Of a stretch of 47,949 bases of DNA, positions 1 through 9,532 are shown piece by piece. The DNA comes from Bacteroides caecigallinarum (GTDB taxonomy: Bacteria; Bacteroidota; Bacteroidia; Bacteroidales; Bacteroidaceae): positions 1 to 47,949 of the forward strand of contig NZ_JACJLE010000029.1 in assembly GCF_016901995.1 (NCBI RefSeq). The letters are read 5' to 3'. Numbering within the stretch: position 1 is the stretch's first letter; every line of letters begins with the position of its first letter. The notes under the pieces were generated by a model that did no database searches, had not been told where the DNA came from, and worked only from the letters and a program-made list of their open reading frames with translations. The translations under genes were made by a program, and so were the position numbers.

Positions 1-169
1 TTACTATTGTGATGGTGTTTGTTAATTTTATAAAATAATCAGAATTACTACTGTTCCGTAAAAGTGAATAAATAGTTCTTTGAAATTATTGAAATATAGT
101 CAATTATACGGTTTATTGAAATAAAACGGACTTGATTTTACAACTTTGCAGTTTAATACAAATGGCTGT

Positions 170-1335
170 TATGTTCCAAGACAAATAGTATTCTTTCAAC
201 TAATCGTTTTTCTGAACAGGACTTAGTTCAATAACTATGTTAGTAAGTATGACGGCAACCGATATGTGAAACATTTTACTTGCTGGAATCAGATGCTTGC
301 GATGATGTTTGGGCAATTGAGTAACCGTGGGAGCCTGCGAGACTTAATCGTTGCTTTCGAGGTGCATAGGGCCAAGCAATATCATCTTGGTTTAGGTCGT
401 GAACCGATAGCCAAAACAACACTTGCCATAGCCAACCAGAACCGCGATTACAGAATTTTCGAAGACTTTGCATTCTATATGATAAAAGAAGTCTAAGAGA
501 AGCGGACAAGCAATATACTAGACATTTCCGGAAAGAAATATGCGTTTTATTCAACAATGATTCTGTAATGTTTTTGCGACATTTCATTGGCAGAGTTCCG
601 AAGTAAGAAAGGAGGAGTGAAAGCTCATGTCTTATATGATGTCGAAGCGCAAGCTCCTGTTTCCTATACTATAAACACCGCGTTAAAGCACGATTCTATA
701 GCAATGATTTCAATCCATTATGAGCCAAATGTTTATTATATATTAGATAGGGCTTATGACTCCTTAAAAGAATTCTATATGATACATCTTGCAGACTCTA
801 TCTTTGTGTCAAGACTAAAACGAACTTAAAGTATAGGATAGTCAAATGGAAAAGAAGAATGTCAAAGAATATAACGACAGATGCGGAAGTGAAGCTGACC
901 GGATATTTTTAAAGAAGAAATTTCCAGAATCATTCAGACTCGTTTCATGTTACGATGAAGAAGATGACCGTGAGTTCACCTTTCTGACGAATAATATAAA
1001 GTAACTTTCTGCATTGGATGTCGTCAATCTTTACAAGAAAAGAGGTTGATTGAGTTGTTATTCAAATGTCTCAAACAACATCTTAAAAAATAAAGAATCT
1101 CTAGAGTACTACGGAGAAAGAAATTCGTATACAAATCAGTGTGGCAATTATCATATACTGCCTTATGGTCATTGTTAAATATGACATAAAGCTGAAACGC
1201 TCTACCTATGAAGTTGTGCTAATTCTCAGTATATCATTGGCAGACAAAACTTACTTGCGTGGCCTGTTCGACAAGACTAATTTCAATGATGTCATAGATC
1301 TATATGATCCCTTGATTACGGGTCTATTTGATTAA
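170..1335 (+). pseudogene. Decayed IS4-type (DUF4372/DDE) transposase
   Basis: Pieces of one transposase can be read in order on the + strand but are split by stops and frameshifts. The N-terminal piece (about 190-496) carries the DUF4372-like stretch KHFTCWNQMLAMMFGQLSNR. A middle piece (about 530-829) holds the DDE fold, including the LDRAY block with the second catalytic Asp. A C-terminal piece (about 1030-1335) has IELLFKCLKQHL, with the catalytic Glu, and ends in DLYDPLITGLFD. In the block before KGGVKAHVLYD, where an Asp (AFDST) is expected, codon 548-550 reads Tyr (AFYST). With an in-frame stop at 566-568 this means the copy is dead. I could not define terminal inverted repeats or a target duplication. 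The family is recognised from memory of Bacteroides IS4 transposases; the exact IS name is not claimed. Confidence 0.8.
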
Positions 1336-1438
1336 TTGTTTAACTTGTTATATTTAATGGAATACTAATGGATCAGATATTAAGTATATTTGTTTGTACA
1401 TATGTGTTATTGTGCAAATATATAAATAAGATTTTATA

Positions 1439-1454
1439 TTAAACAATAGTTTAA
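1439..1454. promoter_or_regulatory. Palindrome upstream of GntR gene, possible operator
   Basis: TTAAAC-AATA-GTTTAA is a perfect 6+6 inverted repeat 15 bases upstream of a -7 box, so it overlaps the expected -33 region of the GntR promoter. Autoregulation by the GntR protein is an inference from position. Confidence 0.35.
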
Positions 1455-1468
1455 GATTTTTTTTTTAT

Positions 1469-1476
1469 TATATTTG
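1469..1476 (+). promoter_or_regulatory. Bacteroides -7 box for the GntR gene
   Basis: TATATTTG matches the Bacteroidota sigma-ABfr -7 consensus TAnnTTTG and lies 22 bases before the ATG at 1499. The -33 element is weak. Confidence 0.55.
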
Positions 1477-1498
1477 CAGAAGAATAAAACTAACATAT

Positions 1499-2227
1499 AT
1501 GAAATTAGATCATACTAGTAGCAAGCCCTTGCATGTACAAGCGGAGGAGATATTGAGAAAACTTATCGAATCGGATGAATATAAGAACGGGAAATTACTT
1601 CCTAGTGAAGTTCAATTGTCTGAACAATTAAATATATCAAGGAACACACTTCGTCAAGCCATCAACAAGCTTGTGTTCGAGGGATTGTTAGTTAGAAAAA
1701 AAAAATATGGTACAAAAGTCGTAAAGAAAGGTATCGTAGGAGGTGTGAAAAATTGGTTGAGTTTTTCACAGGAAATGAAAATGTTGGGCATTGAAATTAA
1801 AAATTTCGAACTGCATGTCAGTTTTAAAAAACCATTTGATGAAATCTGTTCTTTTTTCAATATAGACCCTGAGAAAAATACAAAATGTATGGTATTGGAA
1901 CGAGTACGTGGAAATAAGGAATACCCAATTGTCTATTTTATCTCTTATTTTAATCCGAGTATACCGTTTACCGGAGACGAGGATTTTTCACAACCACTTT
2001 ATGGAATACTTGAAAATAAATATGATATTATTGTAAAAAAAAGTAAAGAGGAGGTCTCTGCGCGTTTGGCTGGAGAGTTCATTGCGGAAAAGCTTGATAT
2101 CAAGTCAAGCGATCCTATATTGGTAAGAAAAAGATTCGTTTCTGATATCGATGGAGTTCCTATTGAGTATAACATTGGCTATTATCGTGCAGAAAGTTTT
2201 ACCTATACCATAGAAGCGGAAAGATAA
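1499..2227 (+). CDS. GntR/HutC-family transcriptional regulator with UTRA domain
   Basis: This 242-residue DNA-binding repressor/activator of the HutC subfamily would sense a small metabolite. Residues 1-75 form the GntR winged helix-turn-helix, with the typical LPSEVQLSEQLNISRNTLRQ block followed by a lysine-rich wing. Residues about 85-240 fit the UTRA ligand-binding domain, ending in GVPIEYNIGYYRAE. The length is normal for the family. It stands alone, 343 bases before the ECF sigma gene and in the same direction. It may add a second, sugar-responsive control to the PUL or may control only itself. The ligand cannot be told from sequence. The coding DNA is AT-rich, like the PUL that follows. 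Confidence 0.88.
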   Translation: MKLDHTSSKPLHVQAEEILRKLIESDEYKNGKLLPSEVQLSEQLNISRNTLRQAINKLVFEGLLVRKKKYGTKVVKKGIVGGVKNWLSFSQEMKMLGIEIKNFELHVSFKKPFDEICSFFNIDPEKNTKCMVLERVRGNKEYPIVYFISYFNPSIPFTGDEDFSQPLYGILENKYDIIVKKSKEEVSARLAGEFIAEKLDIKSSDPILVRKRFVSDIDGVPIEYNIGYYRAESFTYTIEAER

Positions 2228-2570
2228 TATTTCTGAAGAAATACAGTAATAATCTTTGATTATATTTTAGAGGCTATATTGTATTAACGAGATGCTTATG
2301 TTTAATCGAGATACTTATAAAACATTAAAATTTAATGTACTATGAAAAACTTTTAATTATACCCACTTTAGATATGATACATGCTCATTAATAGAGGTGT
2401 AACAGCTATTTGTCTGAGATTAAATTTCTGACTAATTTTGAATATATATATGCTTTTGCAATTTAAAGTTTATAATATAGCATAAAGATTTTGTTGAGCC
2501 AAATATATATTGGTGTTTTAGATTGTTTTTTACTTGATTTGTCTAACTTTAATTCTATAGTATAGAGAGA
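2228..2570. other. 343-base AT-rich intergenic region with repeats
   Basis: No gene is visible. Two near-identical 12-mers, CGAGATGCTTAT (2288-2299) and CGAGATACTTAT (2307-2318), lie 19 bases apart. A perfect 17-base palindrome, ACATTAAA-A-TTTAATGT, is at 2322-2338. These could be binding sites controlling the sigma factor gene. Confidence 0.4.
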
Positions 2571-3152
2571 ATGAATAAGATAACGCTATCTGATGTTTGT
2601 TCAGAAATGAATTTTGGAACTTTCTATGCAACTTATTATGCGCGTTTTATACGTTATGCCTATTATTATATGAATGATTCTTCTACATCCGAAGATATCG
2701 TTCATGATGCTTTGCTTTATTTTTGGGAGAATAGGCGTAGTATTCCTAGAGATACAGATGTAATAGGTTATATTTTGTTAACTGTTAAAAATAAATGTCT
2801 GAATTATTTAAAACATTTGTCGGTGGAGCAAGAATTTAGCAAACACTGTACCAACTTGCAGGAATGGGAAATTGCTACGCGTATTCAGACGTTAGAAGAC
2901 GATAGCTATGATGCTATCTTTTTGGAAGATGTTCAAAGAATTTTGAAGCAAGCATTGGTCAAGTTGCCGGATAAAACTCGGGAAATCTTCGTGCTAAACC
3001 GTTTGAAGAATAAGTCGCGAAAAGAAATTGCAAGCATTTTAGGCGTATCTCTACAAAAAGTTGACTATCATATCAATAAAGCTATCAATTTACTATCTTA
3101 TGAATTGAAAGATTATTTACCATTGATGATATTCTTACTATATGATTGTTGA
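2571..3152 (+). CDS. ECF-type RNA polymerase sigma-70 factor (Bacteroidota family)
   Basis: This 193-residue sigma factor would direct RNA polymerase to the susC promoter of this PUL. Region 2 spans about residues 20-90, with the SEDIVHDALLYFWENR core that binds the -10 element and core enzyme. Region 4 spans about 130-180, with LPDKTREIFVLNRL and the helix-turn-helix KSRKEIASILGVSLQKVDYH. The short hydrophobic tail (LPLMIFLLYD) is usual in Bacteroidota ECF factors paired with FecR proteins. The next gene is its FecR anti-sigma factor, followed by an STN-containing SusC. That order is the established trans-envelope circuit controlling many host-glycan PULs in Bacteroides. The start is the first in-frame ATG after a stop-rich region. 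Confidence 0.93.
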   Translation: MNKITLSDVCSEMNFGTFYATYYARFIRYAYYYMNDSSTSEDIVHDALLYFWENRRSIPRDTDVIGYILLTVKNKCLNYLKHLSVEQEFSKHCTNLQEWEIATRIQTLEDDSYDAIFLEDVQRILKQALVKLPDKTREIFVLNRLKNKSRKEIASILGVSLQKVDYHINKAINLLSYELKDYLPLMIFLLYDC

Positions 3153-3317
3153 TGAATGGGTTATAATAATATATATACCTATTCTCTCTCCTTTATAAAA
3201 GCTATCAGTCGATGGTGAAACTTCCCCTTATAATACCTTTTGCAAATAAAAAACAAACAAAAAATAAAAAAAATAGGGCACCTGTTTGGGATTTTGCAAA
3301 GTTGAGTTGCTCTAATT

Positions 3318-4277
3318 ATGAAGACCACAAAAAAGATGACGATGGAAAAAAAAATATTATACCGCTATTTTGAAGGGATAGCCACTGAAGAGGAAAAGAA
3401 TTTCATTCATCAGTGGATTGAGGAAAGCTCAGATAACCGAAAGCTATTTATACGAGAGCGAATTCGTTTTGATGCCACGTTGCTAATGGATGAGAAAGCC
3501 ATAGCGATTTCATCGAAGCGTATTCACCTCTCTCGATGGATGATTAATACAATTAAGATAGCTGCTTCTGTACTTGTTTTAATTGGCTGTTTGCATTTCT
3601 TTGAACTGTATCAACAGGATAAACAATATAAAAAAACACAAATGGTTTATGTACCGGCTGGCAATCGAAGCAAATTGTTGTTGCCAGATGGAACTATTAT
3701 ATGGTTGAATTCTAATACTCGCCTTCAGTATCCTTTGCTTTTTGCAAATGGCAAGAGAGAAATAATGCTGGATGGAGAAGCCTATTTAAAAGTTGCAAAA
3801 AGTAAGGAGCCTTTTATTGTCAAGACCAATAAATATAATGTTCAGGTATTAGGAACTACGTTTAGTGTTACAGCTTATGCTGCAGATTCAGTTTTTCAAA
3901 CAAGTCTCTACGAGGGACGAATTAAAGTTTTTGATAATAATATGGCATCAGTATATTTGTCTCCTGGTGAGACTGCATATTCCCAAGATGGTTCATTGCA
4001 TGTTACTAATATGACAGATTCGGATGAATATCGTTGGACAGATGGATTGATATGTGTAACAGATAAGCAATTCTCTGAAATAATTAAGATATTCGAACGG
4101 ACTTTTGATATACAGATTGTAATGAACGATTCATTACTTAGTAAACTAAGATATAATGGTAAATTCCGTATATTAGATGGAGTAGAACATGCTTTGAAGG
4201 TGTTGCAAAATGATTATCCATTTGTTTACCGAAGAAATATAGATGATAATGTGATTTATATTGAAACCAAGAAATGA
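3318..4277 (+). CDS. FecR-family anti-sigma factor
   Basis: This 319-residue inner-membrane anti-sigma factor holds the ECF sigma factor inactive until the SusC STN domain signals substrate. The cytoplasmic N-terminus (about 1-72) would bind the sigma factor. One transmembrane helix (about 76-95, TIKIAASVLVLIGCLHF) follows. The periplasmic part has the FecR domain (about 110-215, with LLLPDGTIIWLNSNTRLQYP and LDGEAYLKVAKSKEPFIV) and a C-terminal DUF4974-like segment (about 240-315, with DKQFSEIIKIFERTFDIQI). Order and length are typical. It lies 165 bases after the sigma gene, probably in the same transcript, and 164 bases before susC. The latter gap should hold the sigma-dependent susC promoter. 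Confidence 0.93.
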   Translation: MKTTKKMTMEKKILYRYFEGIATEEEKNFIHQWIEESSDNRKLFIRERIRFDATLLMDEKAIAISSKRIHLSRWMINTIKIAASVLVLIGCLHFFELYQQDKQYKKTQMVYVPAGNRSKLLLPDGTIIWLNSNTRLQYPLLFANGKREIMLDGEAYLKVAKSKEPFIVKTNKYNVQVLGTTFSVTAYAADSVFQTSLYEGRIKVFDNNMASVYLSPGETAYSQDGSLHVTNMTDSDEYRWTDGLICVTDKQFSEIIKIFERTFDIQIVMNDSLLSKLRYNGKFRILDGVEHALKVLQNDYPFVYRRNIDDNVIYIETKK

Positions 4278-4441
4278 TATCTTTTCTTATGATTGTTAAA
4301 CCCATAATATAATTGCCTATGAAATAATGAAAAAGAAAATTTAAATGAAAAACAAAGTCGGCAGATGCTGCAACATCTACCGACATATAAAACATTAGAT
4401 AATGCTAATCTTAGCATCAAATTAATAATAACAACAAATAT

Positions 4442-7400
4442 ATGAAAGACATAGATTTTAGTGAATACTTTTTTAAAAAAGAATGCTTTTTTAACAGATT
4501 TAGGCACTCTTTTTCGATTGCCATGTGTTTTTTGTTGCCTTCACATATGGTATATGCAGAGAGCTTACAAGATTTCAGGATTGAAATTAATAAAAAGAAT
4601 TTAAAATTATCTCAGTTAATTAAGACGGTAGAGAATCAAACAGATTATTTGTTCGTTTCCAATAATTCTATCGATTTGAATAAGACTGTAAGTTTGCAGA
4701 ATGATAAAGGATCCGTGAAGGAGATACTGAATGATGCTTTGGAGGAATTAGGTTTAACCTATCGTATGGAAGGGATAAATATTATATTGATTCCGAATAA
4801 ACAAACTGAGTCTACAGACCATAAGAAGATAAATGGTACTGTAGTAGACCGTAATGGAGAATCTATCATTGGTGCTAATGTAGTAGTAAAAGGTAATGGA
4901 AGTATCGGAACCATTACGGATATGAATGGTAATTTTCAGCTTGATGTTCCTGAAAAATCTGTGCTTACTATTACTTATGTTGGTTATATCCCATATGAGG
5001 TAAAGGTTGATAAAGTTTCCAATCTAAAAGTTGTATTACGAGAAGATTCTAAAAGTTTGGATGAAGTAGTTGTAATCGGTTACGGTACACAGAAGAAAAG
5101 TGATATCACAGGTGCTATTACCCAGGTGAAAGCGGATGATTTGCCCTTGACTGGTAATGTTTCTTTGGGACAAATGCTTTCCGGTAAGGCTCCTGGTATG
5201 CAAATTACACTTAATAATGCTCAACCGGGTGGAGCTGTTACTGTACAAATCCGTGGTAATGCAGCTGGAGGTGCAGGTAATCCCGGACCTTTGTATGTTA
5301 TTGATGGCTATCCTATGAATGTGGATAATATGGAACCAGGAGGTGGTAAGTACGATGGCGGTAGTAAATCTCCATTGAATAATTTGAATCCTGCCGATAT
5401 TGAGTCAATAGAGGTTTTAAAAGATGCTGCAGCTACTTCTATTTATGGTGCACGTGCTGCTAATGGTGTCGTATTGATTACTACAAAACGAGGAAAAGAA
5501 GGTTCTACACCTGTAGTGAAATATTCAGGTTCTGTTTCTCTATCCAAAAGAGCTAAGCATGAAGAAATGCTGGACGCAGCTGGTTTTATGACGGAACACA
5601 ATCGAATTGGCTATGAAAACTGGTTAGCTAATAATAAAATTTACCCATACGGTTCTACAGATCCCAATAGTGTAGCTCCTTATGAGAATAAGTATTCTAG
5701 TGAAGATATAGCTAATGCTCAGACTACTGACTGGCTTGGAGCAGTAGAGAGAGATGCTATTATGACTCAACATAATGTTTCACTAACAGGTGGTACTGAT
5801 AAGACTTCTTATTATGTATCAGGTAGTTATTTAAATCAGGAAGGAGTTATCAAAAGTACGGGTATAGAACGTTATTCCGGACGTTTCAATTTCGACCAAA
5901 CATTTAATAAATATATTAAGGCTGGAGTTAATTTCAGTATTAGTCAAAGTACTAATGATAATGCCCCATTAACAACAAGTCAAAATGAAAATGCTGGTAT
6001 TATTCGTGCGGCGATGACTGCAAATCCTACCTTACCGATTTATGATGAAAACGGTGATTATTTGATAGATCCTCAGCAGCCGTTCCTGCCTAATCCAGTA
6101 TCTTTACTGGAAGTGGATGATGAAAGTCATAATTTAGAGTTGCTTGGTAATTTTTACCTGCAGGTTACTCCGATAGAGGGGCTGAATATCCGTATGAATG
6201 CTGGTTTTCAAAAAGATAAAGGAGAGCGTAATACCTATATGCCTAAAACTACACTTTATGGTTTTAAGGAAGATGGTAGAGCAACTCGTTCCTTTATCAA
6301 CCGAAACAATAATGTATTCGATATTACTGCGACTTATGACAAAACATTTGCGGAGAAACATTCATTTACAGTAATGGGAGGTTATTCTTATCAAAAGTTT
6401 TTCACAGATGGACTAGATGCTTCTAATAGTAAATTCTTGACTGATATCTTCAAGTGGTATAATATGGGGGCTGGCGAATCAGCCAAACCTACTGTCGGAT
6501 CTTATGGTAATGAGGAAGTTCTGGGTTCTGTGTTTGCACGTTTGAACTACAACTATGATAATCGCTATCTGATTGCAGCTACATTTCGTGGTGATGCTTC
6601 TTCTAAATTTGCAGAAAACAATAAGTGGGGATTTTTTCCATCAGTTGCTTTGGCATGGCGTGTCAACAATGAAGCTTTTATGCAAGACCAAGATATAGTG
6701 TCTGATCTTAAACTGCGTGTCAGCTTCGGTCAGACTGGTAATGCGAATATTGGTAGTAATGCCTTGGCTTTATATGATACAGGGCGTAACTATACGTTTG
6801 GAGATCAGGTTGCTACTGGTGTAACACAGACTCAATTGGCTAATCCTAACTTGAAGTGGGAAACTACCACCGAATTTAACTTTGGTGTTGATTTTGGTTT
6901 CTTCAATAATCGCATTGTGGGTTCCATGGAATATTTTACCCGTAGGGTGTCTGATTTATTGGATACCAAGAAGTTAATGTCTTATAACCCAATCAATACC
7001 ATTGTTGCTAATATTGGTGTGAAAGGCAGTAAAGGTTTTGAATTAGGTTTGACTACCCGTAATCTGATTGGAGAGTTTCAGTGGACTACAGACTATGTTT
7101 TCTCCTTTTATCGTGATCGTTGGGTAGAAAGAAGTCCACAATGGAAGAAGGCTATTTATGAGAATGAACATGATATGCTGAATGCACGTTACCTAATGCT
7201 TTCTGACGGACTTGTACAACCAGAGGATATGAATCCTGACGGAACTTGTAAAATACCTCATATGCCAAATGCAAAGCCTGGTATGATTAAGTATAAAGAT
7301 TTGCATGGACGTGATGAAAACGGTAACCTGACTGATGCTCCGGATGGTAAGTTGGACGAGGCTGATATTGTATATATGGGCACAGCTACTTCCAAATTCT

Positions 7401-7864
7401 ATGTAGGCTTTGGTAATACTTTTACTTATAAAGGTTTTGATTTGAATATTTTCTTCTATGGTTACTTGGGTAGAAAGTTAGAAAATCCAGCATATCTTTC
7501 CTATTTGAAGGGGTCGAATGCTATTTTAAATGGTTCTAACATGTTAGCGGAAGTAACAAATCGTTGGGCGCATGACAATCCTAACGGGAAATTTCCTACA
7601 TGTCTGAACAGCCCATATGATAACTTCAGCACGGACTTTTGGCTGGAGAACGCAAACTTCTTGCGTTGTAAGAACATAACACTAGGATATACTCTTCCTA
7701 AGTTAGGTAACTTCAGTAAGTTAGTGAAAAATTTGCGTTTATATGCTGATGTTCAAAATCCGTTTGTTATCACTAAGTATAGCGGCATCGATCCGGAGAT
7801 GAACGGTCTTGCAGCATATCCGACTCAAACAACAATGTCTTTTGGGGTAGATATAACTTTTTAA
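4442..7864 (+). CDS. SusC/RagA-family TonB-linked outer-membrane transporter with STN domain
   Basis: This 1140-residue outer-membrane barrel imports oligosaccharides, powered by TonB-ExbBD, with SusD as its lid. After a signal peptide (about 1-40, ending near MVYAES) comes the STN domain (about 45-118), which contacts the FecR anti-sigma factor. Next are a carboxypeptidase-D-like beta-sandwich (about 130-200, INGTVVDRNGESIIGANVVV), the SusC signature SLDEVVVIGYGTQKKSDITG, the plug, and a long barrel ending in the aromatic C-terminus MSFGVDITF. The length is typical of STN-bearing SusC proteins. The STN extension agrees with the sigma/anti-sigma genes upstream. SusD starts 13 bases downstream. 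The substrate is inferred from the enzymes that follow, not from this protein. Confidence 0.96.
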   Translation: MKDIDFSEYFFKKECFFNRFRHSFSIAMCFLLPSHMVYAESLQDFRIEINKKNLKLSQLIKTVENQTDYLFVSNNSIDLNKTVSLQNDKGSVKEILNDALEELGLTYRMEGINIILIPNKQTESTDHKKINGTVVDRNGESIIGANVVVKGNGSIGTITDMNGNFQLDVPEKSVLTITYVGYIPYEVKVDKVSNLKVVLREDSKSLDEVVVIGYGTQKKSDITGAITQVKADDLPLTGNVSLGQMLSGKAPGMQITLNNAQPGGAVTVQIRGNAAGGAGNPGPLYVIDGYPMNVDNMEPGGGKYDGGSKSPLNNLNPADIESIEVLKDAAATSIYGARAANGVVLITTKRGKEGSTPVVKYSGSVSLSKRAKHEEMLDAAGFMTEHNRIGYENWLANNKIYPYGSTDPNSVAPYENKYSSEDIANAQTTDWLGAVERDAIMTQHNVSLTGGTDKTSYYVSGSYLNQEGVIKSTGIERYSGRFNFDQTFNKYIKAGVNFSISQSTNDNAPLTTSQNENAGIIRAAMTANPTLPIYDENGDYLIDPQQPFLPNPVSLLEVDDESHNLELLGNFYLQVTPIEGLNIRMNAGFQKDKGERNTYMPKTTLYGFKEDGRATRSFINRNNNVFDITATYDKTFAEKHSFTVMGGYSYQKFFTDGLDASNSKFLTDIFKWYNMGAGESAKPTVGSYGNEEVLGSVFARLNYNYDNRYLIAATFRGDASSKFAENNKWGFFPSVALAWRVNNEAFMQDQDIVSDLKLRVSFGQTGNANIGSNALALYDTGRNYTFGDQVATGVTQTQLANPNLKWETTTEFNFGVDFGFFNNRIVGSMEYFTRRVSDLLDTKKLMSYNPINTIVANIGVKGSKGFELGLTTRNLIGEFQWTTDYVFSFYRDRWVERSPQWKKAIYENEHDMLNARYLMLSDGLVQPEDMNPDGTCKIPHMPNAKPGMIKYKDLHGRDENGNLTDAPDGKLDEADIVYMGTATSKFYVGFGNTFTYKGFDLNIFFYGYLGRKLENPAYLSYLKGSNAILNGSNMLAEVTNRWAHDNPNGKFPTCLNSPYDNFSTDFWLENANFLRCKNITLGYTLPKLGNFSKLVKNLRLYADVQNPFVITKYSGIDPEMNGLAAYPTQTTMSFGVDITF

Positions 7865-7876
7865 TTAGATTTTAAT

Positions 7877-9397
7877 ATGAGACTTTTAAATAATATAAAA
7901 CAGGTTACATTGGTAGCCTTGTTAGGAATAGGCATGGAATCTTGTTTGGATTTGGATCCTGTAATATATGATAAGATTATTCCTGAAAATTTTTATAAAA
8001 CAGAGGCTGATGCCAAAGCTGCAGTAACAGGAATTTATAGTCCATTAGGTTCACCTGGTGATATTTATGGTGGTTGGACAGAAACATTTTGGATGATAAA
8101 TAACTTGTGTGCAGATGACATGGGTACACAACGTGATGATTATGAGTTTATGGAGAAATTTCAATGGAATTCTACAACATATGCTGCATATAAATTCTAT
8201 AATATGTTTGTAAAAGAAGTTCATCGGACTACTTTGGTCATAGACGATTTGCAAAAATCTCCGATAGCTGATGATGTTAAGAAACAATATATAGCAGAAC
8301 TGCAGTGTATTCGTGGTCAATATCTCTTCTTCTTATATGATTTTTACGGGACTGCTAATGTGACTACTGATGCTGAAATTTTGCGTAATCCGGAAAATGA
8401 GATAATTTTAGAACGCTTACCTAAAGATGAGTTTATCAAGTTAATTGAGACTGATTTGAAAGCTGCTGCAGAGGTTTTGCCAGCTTCTTATGATGCTTCT
8501 GAATATGGTCGTCTCTCTAAAGGAGCTGCCTATACCATTTTAGAAAAACTTTATATGCAGGAAAAGCGTTGGGCAGATGCTGAAACTTATTGCCGAAAGA
8601 TTCAAGGATTGGGATACGAATTACAGCCTACTTATTCATCTGTATTTAGCATTGAGAACGAACGTAATAATGAAATTATCTGGGCATTACCTTGTCAATC
8701 TGAGACAAATGGTAATGGGAATACCTGGACTACTCATGTGCTTCCTCCTGAACTTCCTTCTTTCTGGACGAATAGTAAAGTACAAAGATGGAATGTATAT
8801 AATATGCCATGGAAATATTACGATCACCATTTTCAACAGCCTGGAGATGAACGTGCAATGGCACCTTCACTTATTACAGAATTTGAATATATAAGCAATG
8901 GTGAAACGAAATTAGCAAGCCGTAACAATGGTTATCCCAATTTAGTAAAAGGAGCCTTGCCTGTCAAGTATCCTGAAGACCCGACACAAATTTCTGAGAA
9001 GGCAGGAAATGATGTAGTGGTATATCGTTACGCTGATGTCTTGTTGGAGTTAGCCGAAGCTATAAACGAACAGAAGGGCCCTACACAGGAAGCTATTGGA
9101 TTGGTAGAGTTGATTCGTGCCCGTGCTGGTATACCCAATACTATACCAACTACAGCTACGGCTAGTAAAGATAATTTCCGTGATTTTATATTGGATGAAC
9201 GCGGCCGTGAATTATATTGTGAGGGACATCGTCGCCGTGATTTAATTAGACATGGAAAATGGATACAATCAGCAGTAGACCAAGGATATATTCCAGAAGG
9301 AAGAGAAGCTGATTATAAGCATATGGTACTCTTTCCTATTCCGCAAGAAGTAATAGATGAATCAAAAGGTAAAATTACGCAAAACGAAGGGTATTAG
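7877..9397 (+). CDS. SusD/RagB-family nutrient-binding outer-membrane lipoprotein
   Basis: This 506-residue surface glycan-binding lipoprotein caps the SusC barrel. It has a lipoprotein signal (about 1-23, GIGMESC with the lipid-bearing Cys), then the SusD TPR-like helical fold. Recognisable blocks are ENFYKTEADAKAAVTGIYSP near the N-terminus, ELQCIRGQYLFFLYDFYGT in the middle, and the C-terminal RagB/SusD signature around RYADVLLELAEAINE and ILDERGRELYCEGHRRRDLI. The length is usual. It follows susC by 13 bases and is followed by a strong hairpin that separates it from the enzyme genes. Confidence 0.95.
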   Translation: MRLLNNIKQVTLVALLGIGMESCLDLDPVIYDKIIPENFYKTEADAKAAVTGIYSPLGSPGDIYGGWTETFWMINNLCADDMGTQRDDYEFMEKFQWNSTTYAAYKFYNMFVKEVHRTTLVIDDLQKSPIADDVKKQYIAELQCIRGQYLFFLYDFYGTANVTTDAEILRNPENEIILERLPKDEFIKLIETDLKAAAEVLPASYDASEYGRLSKGAAYTILEKLYMQEKRWADAETYCRKIQGLGYELQPTYSSVFSIENERNNEIIWALPCQSETNGNGNTWTTHVLPPELPSFWTNSKVQRWNVYNMPWKYYDHHFQQPGDERAMAPSLITEFEYISNGETKLASRNNGYPNLVKGALPVKYPEDPTQISEKAGNDVVVYRYADVLLELAEAINEQKGPTQEAIGLVELIRARAGIPNTIPTTATASKDNFRDFILDERGRELYCEGHRRRDLIRHGKWIQSAVDQGYIPEGREADYKHMVLFPIPQEVIDESKGKITQNEGY

Positions 9398-9416
9398 TAT
9401 TATATATTAATCAGGT

Positions 9417-9456
9417 AGTCCCTATATTTCGTGGTATTTCCCTAAATATAGGGACT
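9417..9456 (+). terminator. Perfect 13-bp stem-loop between susD and the enzyme genes
   Basis: AGTCCCTATATTT at 9417-9429 pairs without mismatch with AAATATAGGGACT at 9444-9456 around a 14-base loop. The tract after it is T-rich but interrupted (TCTATTTTAATC). It could be a partial terminator or an RNA-stability element setting a higher SusCD level relative to the enzymes. Confidence 0.6.
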
Positions 9457-9532
9457 TCTATTTTAATCAGAACTTTCAATAATTATTTGAATATTCTAAC
9501 AACATAATTTTGGAAGTAAAAAACAAACTATT

